Shown here one piece after another: positions 1-8,347 of a stretch of 64,000 nt of DNA. The notes beneath the pieces were generated by a model, which worked only from the letters and a program-made list of their open reading frames with translations, did no database searches and had not been told where the DNA came from. Within the stretch, counting starts at the first letter, position 1. Every line of letters begins with the position of its first letter. Location: NCBI GenBank assembly GCA_016721735.1, contig JADKHM010000019.1, positions 310,001 through 374,000 on the forward strand, read 5' to 3'. The position numbers and the translations under genes were made by a program. The DNA comes from Flavobacterium sp. (lineage in GTDB: Bacteria > Bacteroidota > Bacteroidia > Flavobacteriales > Flavobacteriaceae).

Positions 1-2
1 CT

Positions 3-569
3 TTCTTATTCCGTTTGAAGTGGGATGAAGAAACTGCCGCAATCTTCTATAATGATTACTGGGCCGATGACGCAACAATTACTCCTGAAAAAAAGAAAGC
101 GTTTGATGAATCTAAAATTTTCAAACTAGAATTAATTGGAACTGATAATTCGTGGGCGGATGTTCAAGCTACAACTGCGACAAAGAAAACTGAAGAAGAA
201 CTAATTGAAAAAGCAACGGTAAAAGCTGTTGATGCCGTAATTGTAAAACTTCAGAAAAACCACGACGAATTCAAAACCAAAACACCTTTATTTAGCGGAG
301 AGCCAATCACGGCAAAAATCGGATTGAAAGAAGGATTGTCTGAGAAATCTAAATTTGATGTGTTAGAGCAACAACAGGACAAAAATGGTAAGACACAATA
401 CGTAGTAGTTGGATCATTAAAAGTAGATGACAGTCAACCTATTTGGGATAATCGTTACGGAGCTGATGAGGAAAACCCTGCAAACGCAGACGGCAAGACC
501 TATTTTAAGAAAACAAGTGGCAAAGAGTTTTTTGCCGGTATGTTGATAGTTCAAAAGAAAGGAAAATAA
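3..569 (+). CDS. Uncharacterised protein, 3' part only (cut by the window edge)
   Basis: The reading frame is open from base 3 with no stop upstream, so the gene begins outside the window; a TTG at 15 is in frame but nothing favours it as the start. About 188 residues of the C-terminal part are visible. They are hydrophilic and rich in Lys, Glu and Asp, with no membrane segment. A segment reading KFDVLEQQQDKNGKT followed by a Val-rich strand looks like a beta-rich envelope domain, and the protein ends in Lys-rich residues. I do not recognise the family. It is the first visible member of a five-gene run on the plus strand (19 bases to the next gene), all the others of which carry signal peptides, so an exported or envelope location is inferred from context only. 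Confidence 0.7.
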   Translation, partial: FLFRLKWDEETAAIFYNDYWADDATITPEKKKAFDESKIFKLELIGTDNSWADVQATTATKKTEEELIEKATVKAVDAVIVKLQKNHDEFKTKTPLFSGEPITAKIGLKEGLSEKSKFDVLEQQQDKNGKTQYVVVGSLKVDDSQPIWDNRYGADEENPANADGKTYFKKTSGKEFFAGMLIVQKKGK

Positions 570-588
570 CATTTAATTTTTAATAAAA

Positions 589-1110
589 ATGAAAACAAGG
601 AATATAATTGTAATGGTGTTTATGTTAGTAAGCACAATGACTTTCGCACAATCAGCTGGAAGACAAAGAAAAGCTGATAAGGCAACAAGAGAATGGCGCT
701 ACGAAATAGAATGTGCTGGCATTGGAAAAGATGGGATGTACTTGATAAAGGTTTGGTCTTACTCAAAAAATCCAAAAGTGGCAACTACGCAAGCGAAGAA
801 AAACGCAATTCATGGCATAATTTTCAAAGGCTTCTCTGGCGGAGGACAAGGATGTACTTCTCAAAAGGCTTTAGCTTCAAATCCTAATATAGAAGAAGAA
901 AAAGCAGATTTCTTTGATCCATTTTTCGAAGAAGGAGGGAAATATATGAAATATGTTTCTGAATCTGGAGATGGAAATGTAGATGCTGGCGACCGAGTAA
1001 AAGTTGGTAAAGAATATAAAATTGGTGTTCTCGTATCTGTTTCAAAAGACGCTTTACGTAAAGATTTGGAAGCAGCGGGAATCATCAAAGGATTGTCTTC
1101 AGGATTTTAA
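589..1110 (+). CDS. Small exported protein, paralogue of the next gene
   Basis: Encodes 173 residues starting with a Sec signal peptide (about 1-21, cleavage after TFAQ). The mature part has the pattern ECAGIGKDGMYLIKVW followed by a helix with QAKKNAI, then a region with GGGQGCTSQ and a DPFFEEGG motif. The same blocks recur in order in the next gene, so the two are tandem paralogues. The A-x-x-QAKKNAI helix recalls the N-terminal fold of LPP20/FlgT/CsgG-associated envelope proteins; this is a resemblance by eye, not a family assignment. Function unknown. It lies 19 bases after the preceding gene and 18 before the next, so one transcript is likely. Confidence 0.8.
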   Translation: MKTRNIIVMVFMLVSTMTFAQSAGRQRKADKATREWRYEIECAGIGKDGMYLIKVWSYSKNPKVATTQAKKNAIHGIIFKGFSGGGQGCTSQKALASNPNIEEEKADFFDPFFEEGGKYMKYVSESGDGNVDAGDRVKVGKEYKIGVLVSVSKDALRKDLEAAGIIKGLSSGF

Positions 1111-1128
1111 TTTAAAAACATTATTTTT

Positions 1129-1611
1129 ATGAAACTTAAAATAACAATACTGCTTTTTCTAGCCTCTATTTCTTTGCTTTCTGCACAGAAAAAAATTGCT
1201 GGAAATTACGGTTACAAAACGGAATGCATGGGCGTCGAAGGTGATGGCTCGCAAACAGTAAAAGCTTGGGGCAACGGAAGAAATCGTTCCGATGCAGTTG
1301 AACAAGCCAAAAAGAATGCAATCAGAGACATTCTGTTTTTTGGTTTAATTGAAGGAAAGCAAGAATGCCAACAAAGACCTTTAATCTTCGAAGTAAATGC
1401 GCAAGAAAAATACGAAGATTACTTTAATAAGTTCTTTGCTGACGGAGGTGAATTTAGAAACTTTATTTCCCTTAAAGACGAGCGTATTGGCGACAAACTA
1501 AGCCGTGACAGAAAACGAGGTCGAGGCAGTGTAACCAATGGTTTTATCGTACGCGTTCTTCGCTCTGAATTAAAACAAAAATTAATCGCCGATGGCATTA
1601 TCCCAAAATAA
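1129..1611 (+). CDS. Small exported protein, paralogue of the preceding gene
   Basis: Encodes 160 residues with an N-terminal signal peptide (about 1-19, ending LLSAQ). The mature part repeats the plan of the gene before it: ECMGVEGDGSQTVKAW, then EQAKKNAIRDILFFGL, a Cys-containing loop, a DYFNKFFADGGEF block, and a C-terminal strand-helix ending in ADGIIPK (compare EAAGIIKG in its neighbour). The two probably arose by tandem duplication and then diverged strongly. Residues around 124-132 are very basic (RDRKRGRGS). No catalytic motif is visible. Role unknown; presumably periplasmic and working with the other products of this cluster. Confidence 0.8.
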   Translation: MKLKITILLFLASISLLSAQKKIAGNYGYKTECMGVEGDGSQTVKAWGNGRNRSDAVEQAKKNAIRDILFFGLIEGKQECQQRPLIFEVNAQEKYEDYFNKFFADGGEFRNFISLKDERIGDKLSRDRKRGRGSVTNGFIVRVLRSELKQKLIADGIIPK

Positions 1612-1624
1612 TCAATAAATAAGT

Positions 1625-2584
1625 ATGATGAAAAAAGTAAATTCTAAAAATAGTATCGTTTTATTGGCGATTCTTTTCGTAAGCCTTGCATTTGGGCAAG
1701 CAAAAAAACCAACAATTATGGTTGTACCTAGCGATGTTTGGTGCAATACTAATGGCTATATGGACAAGGCAAATAATCAAGGTACCGAAACTAAGTATCC
1801 CAATTATAAAAAGGCTTTTCAAGAAAATGCCGACCTAGTGCAGGTGATTACAAAAATAAATGGATTAATGGCAGACCGTGGTTTTCCACTAAAAGATATG
1901 GCTGCTGCTATCAAAACATTAGAATCTGAAAGTGCGGAAAATGCAATGTTGAATTCTAAATCAGGTGCAGGGATTTCTGAAACGCCAATTGACAAATTGA
2001 AAAAAGTTGCGAAAGCAGACATTATTATCGATTTGACATGGACTGTCAACACTACAGGTCCAAAAAAATCGGTAACATTTACTATGAAAGGTCTTGATGC
2101 TTATACTGATAAGCAGGTTGCTAGTGCAACAGGAACTGGAGCTCCATCTTTTTCTGCTGAACTACCAGTACTTTTAGAAGAAGCTGTGTTAGCACACATC
2201 GATAACTTTAACGGACAACTTCAAAATCATTTCAACGATATGTTTGAAAATGGAAGAGAAATTATTGTTAGAATCAAGAAATTCGATTCTTGGGCGGACG
2301 ATTTAGAAAAAGAATTCGATGGTAAAGAACTAGGAAGCGTTATCGAAGATTGGATGACTGCAAACACCGTAAAAGGAAGATACAGTCTAAGCGATTCTAC
2401 CGAAGGAATGCAATTATATGAGCAAGTTAGAATTCCACTTTATGATGCTTCTGGAAAAGCTACAGACGCTAGAGGTTTCTTAAAAGGACTTCAAACTTTC
2501 CTAAAAAATGCACCTTACAGTATTCCGAATAAATTAATGATGAAAGGTTTAGGACAGGCAGTTATTGTTCTAGGTGAAAAATAA
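1625..2584 (+). CDS. Exported protein, DUF6175-like
   Basis: Encodes 319 residues (ATG at 1625 or at 1628; both fit). A signal peptide covers about 1-25 (SLAFGQ). The mature protein opens with KPTIMVVPSDVWCN, which I associate from memory with the Bacteroidota family DUF6175; this was not searched. The rest alternates beta strands and helices without recognisable catalytic residues; there is one conspicuous acidic-aromatic stretch (KKFDSWADDLEKEFDGKEL). No membrane segment after the signal. It starts 13 bases after the preceding stop and ends 12 bases before the next start, in the middle of the five-gene exported cassette. Probably a periplasmic or outer-membrane-associated component. Confidence 0.75.
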   Translation: MMKKVNSKNSIVLLAILFVSLAFGQAKKPTIMVVPSDVWCNTNGYMDKANNQGTETKYPNYKKAFQENADLVQVITKINGLMADRGFPLKDMAAAIKTLESESAENAMLNSKSGAGISETPIDKLKKVAKADIIIDLTWTVNTTGPKKSVTFTMKGLDAYTDKQVASATGTGAPSFSAELPVLLEEAVLAHIDNFNGQLQNHFNDMFENGREIIVRIKKFDSWADDLEKEFDGKELGSVIEDWMTANTVKGRYSLSDSTEGMQLYEQVRIPLYDASGKATDARGFLKGLQTFLKNAPYSIPNKLMMKGLGQAVIVLGEK

Positions 2585-2596
2585 AAACTTAAGACT

Positions 2597-3565
2597 ATGA
2601 AAAATTTAATCACAAAAATCACTTACTGTTGTATAGCAGCTTTTGGATTTTCGGCTTTAACAATGGCGCAAGGATCATCTACAAGCGCTGAAGCATTAGG
2701 CAGAATCGCCATTGCCGCTTATATTCCTGAACAAATTGAAGGTTTACCTGCAGGTGCTGACAATATGTTGCGCAATAAATTAACTCAAATTGTTTCTGCA
2801 AATGGAATGGCTGGAGCTACCGACAATACCAGATTTATTATTACTCCAAACATTGATGTGGCTACCAAAGATATTTTAGCAACAGCGCCACCAATGACCG
2901 CGCTTACTTTGAATGTGAATTTGTATATCGGAGATGGTTTTGAAGGAAAGCAGTTCGCTAGTCAAACCCTTACAGTAAAAGGCGTTGGTGTAAATGAGAC
3001 TAAAGCATATATGGATGCTATTAAGAACATTAAACCAAATGACGCTTCAATTCAAAGTTTTATCGCAAAAGGCAAAACCAAGATTATTGATTATTACAAC
3101 GCAAGATGTACACAAATCATTAACGAAGCCAATGCTCTAGCGGGACAATCAGATTTCGGTGCAGCGCTAAATAAATTGAATTCGATTCCAGAAGAATGCA
3201 CAGAGTGTTTCAACAAAGCACAAGCAGCAGCTGGCCCTATGTTCAAGAAATTTATTGAAAGAGATTGTAAACTAAAAATGGCCGATGCTAATAGCAAATG
3301 GAGCGCTAATCAATCTTTTGAAACCGCCAATGAAGTAGCAGGTATTTTGGGTTCAATAGATCCAGAAGCCTCTTGTTATAAAGATGCAAAAGCACTTAAC
3401 GACAGGATTGGTAAACGTGTTATTGAGATCGACAAACGCGAATGGAACTATGTAATGGAGCGAGATATTAATTTGAAAAGAGATGCCATTAAGGCATGGC
3501 GAGATGTTGGCGTGGCTTACGGAAAAGGTCAGCCAAAAACGGTTGTCTACAAAAGTATTTGGTAA
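2597..3565 (+). CDS. Exported protein of unknown function, last gene of the cassette
   Basis: Encodes 322 residues with a signal peptide of about 24 residues (LTMAQ). The first half (to about residue 150) is strand-rich and contains RIAIAAYIPEQIEGLPAGA and a glycine-rich KGVGVNETKAYMDA segment, a layout reminiscent of CsgG/LPP20-type periplasmic folds. The second half is helical with a CTECFNKA motif and scattered cysteines (in CTQI, DCKL and SCYKD), ending in a basic tail. No enzyme signature. A Rho-independent terminator follows at 3591-3630, so this is the end of the transcription unit. Confidence 0.75.
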   Translation: MKNLITKITYCCIAAFGFSALTMAQGSSTSAEALGRIAIAAYIPEQIEGLPAGADNMLRNKLTQIVSANGMAGATDNTRFIITPNIDVATKDILATAPPMTALTLNVNLYIGDGFEGKQFASQTLTVKGVGVNETKAYMDAIKNIKPNDASIQSFIAKGKTKIIDYYNARCTQIINEANALAGQSDFGAALNKLNSIPEECTECFNKAQAAAGPMFKKFIERDCKLKMADANSKWSANQSFETANEVAGILGSIDPEASCYKDAKALNDRIGKRVIEIDKREWNYVMERDINLKRDAIKAWRDVGVAYGKGQPKTVVYKSIW

Positions 3566-3590
3566 TTAGAGTCAAATTTCAATATTATAT

Positions 3591-3630
3591 AAGACCTCAA
3601 TTTCTTCATGAATTGAGGTCTTATTTTTTT
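3591..3630 (+). terminator. Rho-independent terminator of the exported-protein cassette
   Basis: A perfect 12-bp inverted repeat (3591-3602 and 3611-3622) with an 8-base loop is followed by a T-rich run to 3630. Confidence 0.9.
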
Positions 3631-3638
3631 TAATTCAT

Positions 3639-3646
3639 TATATTTG
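3639..3646 (+). promoter_or_regulatory. Promoter -7 element (TATATTTG) for the YhhQ-type gene
   Basis: Exact match to the Bacteroidota housekeeping -7 consensus TAnnTTTG, just after the upstream terminator and 27 bases before the start codon at 3673. No convincing -33 TTTG. Confidence 0.55.
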
Positions 3647-3672
3647 ATTCATTCCATCACTTTTCATTTTCT

Positions 3673-4320
3673 ATGTTTAAATCAAAGAAGGACACCGTAT
3701 ATGTAGTGCTTGCTGGTATTTTCATAACCAACGCAATCGTAGCGGAATTAATTGGTGGGAAGCTCATTCATGTTGGTTCCGCCGTGATGAGTATTGGAAT
3801 TTTGCCTTGGCCTATTGTTTTTATCACAACCGATTTAATCAACGAATACTTTGGTGAAAAAGGCGTCAGAAAACTATCGCTCTTCACAGCCTGTTTGATT
3901 GCTTATTGCTTTATCCTTTTGTATTTTGCCTTGCAAATTCCTGCTGTCCAAGGAGAAAATCTAATTACAGACGCACAGTTTAACGGCGTTTTTGGACAAA
4001 GCATGTGGATTATCGTTGGTAGTATTACCGCTTTTTTGGTTTCACAATTAATTGATGTTACTATTTTTCATTTTGTCAAGAACAGAACTGGCAATAAAAT
4101 GATTTGGCTAAGAAGCACCGGATCGACGGTTATATCACAGTTGTTTGATAGTTTCATTGTGCTCGGAATTGCTTTTTGGATGACTGGAAAAATGACAACG
4201 GACGTCTTTATTATCTCCGCCTTTACTGGCTATTTCGTAAAATTGATTATCGCTATTTTGCTCACACCATTAATTTATCTTGGACATTATGTCATTGAAA
4301 AATATATTCACAGTACCTAA
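3673..4320 (+). CDS. yhhQ: Queuosine precursor transporter (YhhQ / VUT family)
   Basis: Encodes 215 residues, the usual length for the YhhQ/VUT (DUF165) family of six-helix inner-membrane transporters that take up preQ0/preQ1 for queuosine tRNA modification. Family hallmarks seen: the N-terminal segment FITNAIVAELIGGKLI, then WPIVFITTDLINEYFGEKG, and a later helix pair around residues 110-150 and 165-205. Substrate is known for the E. coli homologue and inferred here. It has its own promoter motif and is followed after two bases by tag, so the two are probably co-transcribed although functionally unrelated. Confidence 0.85.
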   Translation: MFKSKKDTVYVVLAGIFITNAIVAELIGGKLIHVGSAVMSIGILPWPIVFITTDLINEYFGEKGVRKLSLFTACLIAYCFILLYFALQIPAVQGENLITDAQFNGVFGQSMWIIVGSITAFLVSQLIDVTIFHFVKNRTGNKMIWLRSTGSTVISQLFDSFIVLGIAFWMTGKMTTDVFIISAFTGYFVKLIIAILLTPLIYLGHYVIEKYIHST

Positions 4321-4322
4321 AA

Positions 4323-4889
4323 ATGGAAACAAAAAATAGATGCGCTTGGTGCGAAAAAGATGATTTATACAGAGATTACCACGATAACGAGTGGGGAAAT
4401 CCGGTATATGACGATGCGACGTTATTTGAATTTTTGGTCTTAGAAACGTTCCAAGCTGGACTAAGTTGGTACACCATTTTGCGCAAAAGAGAAAACTTCC
4501 GCAGTGCATTTGACCATTTTGACTATCAAAAAATAGCGAAATATGACGAAAATAAAGTGCAGCAATTGTTACTCGATGCTGGAATTATTCGGAATCAACT
4601 AAAAATCCGAGGGACGATTGCTAATGCTATTGCTTTTAAGAAAGTACAAGAAGAGTTTGGAAGTTTCTCTAAATACATTTGGGCTTTTGTTGACCACAAA
4701 CCCATCATTAATCAACTCAGATCTTTAAAGGATATTCAAGCAACTACTTCAATTTCAGATATTATTAGCAAAGATCTCAAGAAAAGAGGCTTTAAATTTG
4801 TGGGTTCCACAGTCGTTTACGCACATATGCAAGCGACTGGCATGGTTAATGACCACGTCGCAGATTGCTGGAAAAGAGCGTCTGAATAA
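4323..4889 (+). CDS. tag: DNA-3-methyladenine glycosylase I
   Basis: Encodes 188 residues, the normal length for Tag, which excises 3-methyladenine from alkylated DNA in base-excision repair. Zinc-binding residues of the family are present: Cys7 and His20 at the N-terminus (CAWCEKDDLYRDYHDNEW) and His178 and Cys182 near the end (NDHVADCW). The base-recognition Glu is Glu41 in LETFQAGLSW, and the helix-turn region KRENFRSAF is conserved. It lies two bases after the YhhQ-type gene, and its stop is one base from the stop of the convergent ald gene, leaving no room for a terminator between them. Confidence 0.95.
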   Translation: METKNRCAWCEKDDLYRDYHDNEWGNPVYDDATLFEFLVLETFQAGLSWYTILRKRENFRSAFDHFDYQKIAKYDENKVQQLLLDAGIIRNQLKIRGTIANAIAFKKVQEEFGSFSKYIWAFVDHKPIINQLRSLKDIQATTSISDIISKDLKKRGFKFVGSTVVYAHMQATGMVNDHVADCWKRASE

Positions 4890-4890
4890 C

Positions 4891-5964
4891 TTAGATTGAA
4901 ATCCCCTTATATACTATTACTCCCTTTACAATATTCAACCCTTTGTACAAATCTTTATGGGTTTCTGTAGCCTTTTCCCATCCCAAATTAGCTAGCTTTA
5001 GCACATAGGGCAAAGTAACATTCGTTAGCGCCAACGTTGAGGTATAAGGTACCGCGCCAGGCATATTTGTCACGCAATAATGAACCACATCGTCAATAAT
5101 GTAAGTCGGATTTTCGTGTGTGGTTGGTTGCGTTGTTTCAAAACAACCTCCTTGATCTACAGCAACATCTACCATAACAGTGCCTGGATTCATTAGCTTT
5201 AACATGTCCTTGGTAATTAACTTGGGTGCTTTCCCTCCTGTTACTAGTACCGCACCAACGATCAAATCGTGATCTTTAATGTGTCGGCGAATATTGTACT
5301 CGCTGGAGAATTCTGTCACGACATGACTTGGCATCACATCATTCACATAGCGAAGCCTTTTCATATTGATATCTAAGATGGTCACATGAGCACCAAGACC
5401 AGCAGCCATCTTGGCGGCTTGTATTCCAACGACTCCAGCACCCAAAACAAGTACTTTCCCTGGAGGCACACCTGGAACTCCGCCGAGCAATATGCCTCGC
5501 CCTTTGATTGGTTTTTCCAAATATTTGGCTCCTTGTTGAATAGCCATTCTTCCTGCAACTTCTGACATTGGGGTCAATAAGGGTAATGAACCATCCTCCT
5601 CTTCGACGGTTTCGTATGCAATGCAGATTGCCTTTGAATCAATCATTGCTTTAGTTAGTTCTTTACTTGAGGCAAAATGGAAATAAGTAAAAAGAATTTG
5701 ATTGGGTCGAATTAAAGCGTATTCCTCAGCGATTGGCTCTTTAACTTTAACAATCATATCGCAAGTGGCATAGATTTCTATATTCGTCGAAAACAATTCC
5801 GCTCCAGCACTCGCATAATCTTCATCGGAAAAACCGCTTCCAATTCCAGCGCCCTGTTGAATATATACCGTGTGATGGTTTTTAACCAATTCGAAAACGC
5901 CTGCTGGTGTTAAACCAACCCTGCTTTCATTATTTTTAATTTCCTTAGGAACCCCTATTTTCAT
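4891..5964 (-). CDS. ald: Alanine dehydrogenase
   Basis: NAD-dependent oxidative deamination of L-alanine to pyruvate and ammonia (or the reverse). With the start placed at MKIGVPKEIK the protein has 357 residues, and the family residues fall at their canonical positions: Arg15, Lys75 in KVKEP and His96 in YFH. The Rossmann motif VLGAGVVGIQAAKMA and TGGKAPKLIT are clear. An upstream in-frame start at 5991 is rejected because it lies inside the -7 promoter element at 5989-5996. Single-gene unit; convergent with tag. Confidence 0.95.
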   Translation of the reverse strand: MKIGVPKEIKNNESRVGLTPAGVFELVKNHHTVYIQQGAGIGSGFSDEDYASAGAELFSTNIEIYATCDMIVKVKEPIAEEYALIRPNQILFTYFHFASSKELTKAMIDSKAICIAYETVEEEDGSLPLLTPMSEVAGRMAIQQGAKYLEKPIKGRGILLGGVPGVPPGKVLVLGAGVVGIQAAKMAAGLGAHVTILDINMKRLRYVNDVMPSHVVTEFSSEYNIRRHIKDHDLIVGAVLVTGGKAPKLITKDMLKLMNPGTVMVDVAVDQGGCFETTQPTTHENPTYIIDDVVHYCVTNMPGAVPYTSTLALTNVTLPYVLKLANLGWEKATETHKDLYKGLNIVKGVIVYKGISI

Positions 5965-5988
5965 GACGTAAAAGTTATTAATTTTAAT

Positions 5989-5996
5989 CAAATATA
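5989..5996 (-). promoter_or_regulatory. Promoter -7 element (TATATTTG) for ald
   Basis: Exact TAnnTTTG match 24 bases upstream of the chosen ald start; it decides the start codon. Confidence 0.55.
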
Positions 5997-6042
5997 CTTC
6001 TACACGGTCTAAAAAATAGGGTTGAAAATAAAAAATTATTAA

Positions 6043-6684
6043 TTAAACGGTCATTTTTATGAGTTTGATAAAATCGCCTCTGTTTATTTCACGACATCCT
6101 AAACTGGCTAGGTGTTCATTATAAACTTGACAATCCAATAATTGATAGTGTTGTAATTTTAATTGATTCACAAGCGAAATAAACGACACTTTTGACGCAT
6201 TAGAAACTTTAGAAAACATGCTTTCACCGCAAAAGACGTGTCCTAAATCGACGCCGTACAAACCGCCAACCAGCACTTCCTCTTGCCAAACTTCAATTGA
6301 CTTCGCATGACCAAGCTCGTGGAGTTTTTCGTAGGCACTTATCATTTGTTCGGAAATCCATGTGCCGTCTTGTCCTGGCCGAACAATCTTCTGACAATTT
6401 CTAATAACGGCAGAAAAATCTTGGTTAAAAGTTACCTTGAAAACATTCCGATTTAAAATGTTTCTCATGCTTTTAGAGACTTTAAATTCGTCTAAAAACA
6501 ATACCATTCTCGGGTCAGGTGACCACCAAATGATAGGCTCGTCAATGTTAAACCAAGGAAAAATACCGCTCTTATAGGCCAGCAGCAAACGCTCGGGAGA
6601 TAAGTCGCCACCGAAAGCAAGTATTCCTTCCGGCGAAGCAGTATCAACAGGAGGGAAATACAACTCATTAGTTAAGCGATACAT
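6043..6684 (-). CDS. aat: Leucyl/phenylalanyl-tRNA--protein transferase
   Basis: Encodes 213 residues. Aat adds Leu or Phe from aminoacyl-tRNA to proteins with N-terminal Arg or Lys, marking them for ClpS/ClpAP degradation (N-end rule). Signature blocks are present in order: YFPPVDTASPEGILAFGGDL, SGIFPWF with WWSPDPRMVL, the TWISEQMISAY helix, the VGGLYGVDLG core and the GESMFSKVSNASKV segment. Full length for the family. It stands between ald and the DUF3127 gene on the same strand, 105 bases after the latter with a terminator in between, so it is probably transcribed alone. Confidence 0.95.
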   Translation of the reverse strand: MYRLTNELYFPPVDTASPEGILAFGGDLSPERLLLAYKSGIFPWFNIDEPIIWWSPDPRMVLFLDEFKVSKSMRNILNRNVFKVTFNQDFSAVIRNCQKIVRPGQDGTWISEQMISAYEKLHELGHAKSIEVWQEEVLVGGLYGVDLGHVFCGESMFSKVSNASKVSFISLVNQLKLQHYQLLDCQVYNEHLASLGCREINRGDFIKLIKMTV

Positions 6685-6714
6685 AACTGAATCTAATTGA
6701 TGATAAAGTACTAA

Positions 6715-6751
6715 ACAAAAAATCAGAGACTAGCATACTAATTTCTGATTT
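6715..6751 (-). terminator. Terminator after the DUF3127 gene
   Basis: Inverted repeat AATCAGA/TCTGATT (6721-6727 with 6744-6750); read on the minus strand it is followed by a T-rich run. Confidence 0.5.
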
Positions 6752-6789
6752 CAATTTCATTATATTTCTTTGATTCCTTATACTTTTTT

Positions 6790-7167
6790 TTAGAAGGGTA
6801 AGTCGTCATGTTCTTCCTCAGTAAAAGTTGTCGCAGGTTCAAAAGCTTCCGCAGCAGGCATTGGTGGCGCAGCACTAACTGGTGCTTCTGCTTGCAATTT
6901 CGCAATTCTCCATCCTTGAATTGTATTAAAATAAACCGTCTCTCCTTGTGGATTAACCCATTCTCTACCTCTTAGATTAATATCAATCTTTACCGCATCT
7001 CCGACATTAAAACTATTCAGCAAGTCGCATTTGTCTTGAACAAATTGCACTAATATGTGTTGTGGATATTGTTCGTCTGTAGTAACTACGACATCTCTCT
7101 TTTTGAATCCAGACGAACCCACTTCTTTAGTGGTGTCGACCATCTTAATTTTCCCTGTAACTTCCAT
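6790..7167 (-). CDS. DUF3127 domain protein, probable nucleic-acid-binding OB fold
   Basis: Encodes 125 residues. The first 90 form a DUF3127 domain: MEVTGKIKMVDTTKEVG, FKKRDVVVTTDEQYPQ, then a strand with FVQDKCDLL and VGDAVKIDINLRGREW. The family is predicted to adopt an OB fold. The tail is Ala/Pro-rich and then acidic, ending in EEHDDLPF. That ending closely resembles the acidic C-terminal peptide of single-stranded-DNA-binding proteins (compare NDMPF in the ssb gene of this window), which recruits repair proteins. A role in ssDNA or RNA binding is therefore inferred. The flavin-reductase gene ends 21 bases upstream on the same strand. Confidence 0.85.
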   Translation of the reverse strand: MEVTGKIKMVDTTKEVGSSGFKKRDVVVTTDEQYPQHILVQFVQDKCDLLNSFNVGDAVKIDINLRGREWVNPQGETVYFNTIQGWRIAKLQAEAPVSAAPPMPAAEAFEPATTFTEEEHDDLPF

Positions 7168-7188
7168 CTTCTAAATTTTTAGTGTTTA

Positions 7189-8076
7189 TTATTTTTTTGA
7201 AATCGAATTGGCCAAAAGCACCTTCCACGCTGATTTCACATCGTTTTGTTCTAAATATTCCTTTGCTTTTTTGTGAATCTTCATTTCGTCATCGGCGCTT
7301 AAAACACCTTTCACGGAAAAATTATTCTCAACAAATATAGTAACTTCTTCTCTTGTAGGCAAGGCTTCTACATTTCCTAACATGCCCAAATCATTACCGT
7401 TAAAAACCGCACTTTCACGAATAAAATTAGGAATGGCATCTACTCCAATCCCGAGACTTGCAATAGGTTTAGGCACTTCAAACATTCCTTGATTGGAACG
7501 CGAATACCAATTGTTTCCCAATCGAGAAACCAAATCGATTTTATGTTGATCAATGGCGCCATTTTCGTCCAATACATTTTCATCTATGTGAATTTTTAGC
7601 ACTTCACAAATAATCAGATTACCAGCGCCGCCTTCCGTTCCCAATGCAATAATTTGATTCACTTTACATTCAAATTGCACGGGTGACTCCTTCACCCGAT
7701 ATGGCTTTACAATGTCTGATGGGATTTGTGTGAATCCCGCCTTTATAAATTCATTAACTCCGTCTCCATACTCTGTACTTGAAAGTGAAACTTGTTGTAC
7801 TATATCAAAATTAACCACATTAATTACCACTTCCTTCGTGGCTTCCGCATTGATTAGTGTGTGTTTAATAGTATTGTCTCGAACACGTCTTGCCGGAGAA
7901 AAAATCAGTATTGGAGGATTAGAACTAAAAACATTGAAAAAGCTAAAAGGAGACAAATTTGGCTTTCCAGTTGCGCTTATTGTACTTGCAAATGCAATAG
8001 GTCTAGGCGCAACAGCACTTTGTAAATAACCTTGCAGTTTGGCAGGAGAAATGTCTTTCGGTTCGATGCTTAACAT
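7189..8076 (-). CDS. Flavin reductase family protein (FMN-binding split barrel)
   Basis: Encodes 295 residues from the start at 8076. Residues 1-200 form a flavin-reductase-like FMN-binding split barrel: LQSAVAPRPIAFASTIS, NLSPFSFFNVFSSNPP, then FIKAGF and VKPYRVKESPVQFECKV. The last 90 residues are a helical extension common in Bacteroidota members. These proteins bind FMN and reduce flavin with NAD(P)H or act as small oxidoreductases; the substrate cannot be told. An upstream in-frame start at 8094 lies inside the promoter motif at 8092-8099 and is rejected. Probably co-transcribed with the DUF3127 gene. Confidence 0.85.
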   Translation of the reverse strand: MLSIEPKDISPAKLQGYLQSAVAPRPIAFASTISATGKPNLSPFSFFNVFSSNPPILIFSPARRVRDNTIKHTLINAEATKEVVINVVNFDIVQQVSLSSTEYGDGVNEFIKAGFTQIPSDIVKPYRVKESPVQFECKVNQIIALGTEGGAGNLIICEVLKIHIDENVLDENGAIDQHKIDLVSRLGNNWYSRSNQGMFEVPKPIASLGIGVDAIPNFIRESAVFNGNDLGMLGNVEALPTREEVTIFVENNFSVKGVLSADDEMKIHKKAKEYLEQNDVKSAWKVLLANSISKK

Positions 8077-8091
8077 AAATTGCTTTTTACG

Positions 8092-8099
8092 CAAAAATA
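8092..8099 (-). promoter_or_regulatory. Promoter -7 element (TATTTTTG) for the flavin reductase gene
   Basis: Exact TAnnTTTG match; predicts a very short leader before the start at 8076. Confidence 0.5.
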
Positions 8100-8347
8100 G
8101 GCAAAATCAAGTGATCCATTTAGAATATGATTCAACTATCTCAGCGATGAATTTACAAAAAAATGCAGATGGCGCTCGTTAATTCTACAATTAAATTATT
8201 AACATATTGCGCTACTACAACGATTTAGTAGAATTATTTTAAAGCAATCAAAGGGTCTTGATTAAAACATCGCAATTATTTTAATAAAAAATTATTAATT
8301 TCACAACAACAAAACATTTCCAACATTAATAAATAGCAGTAACCACT

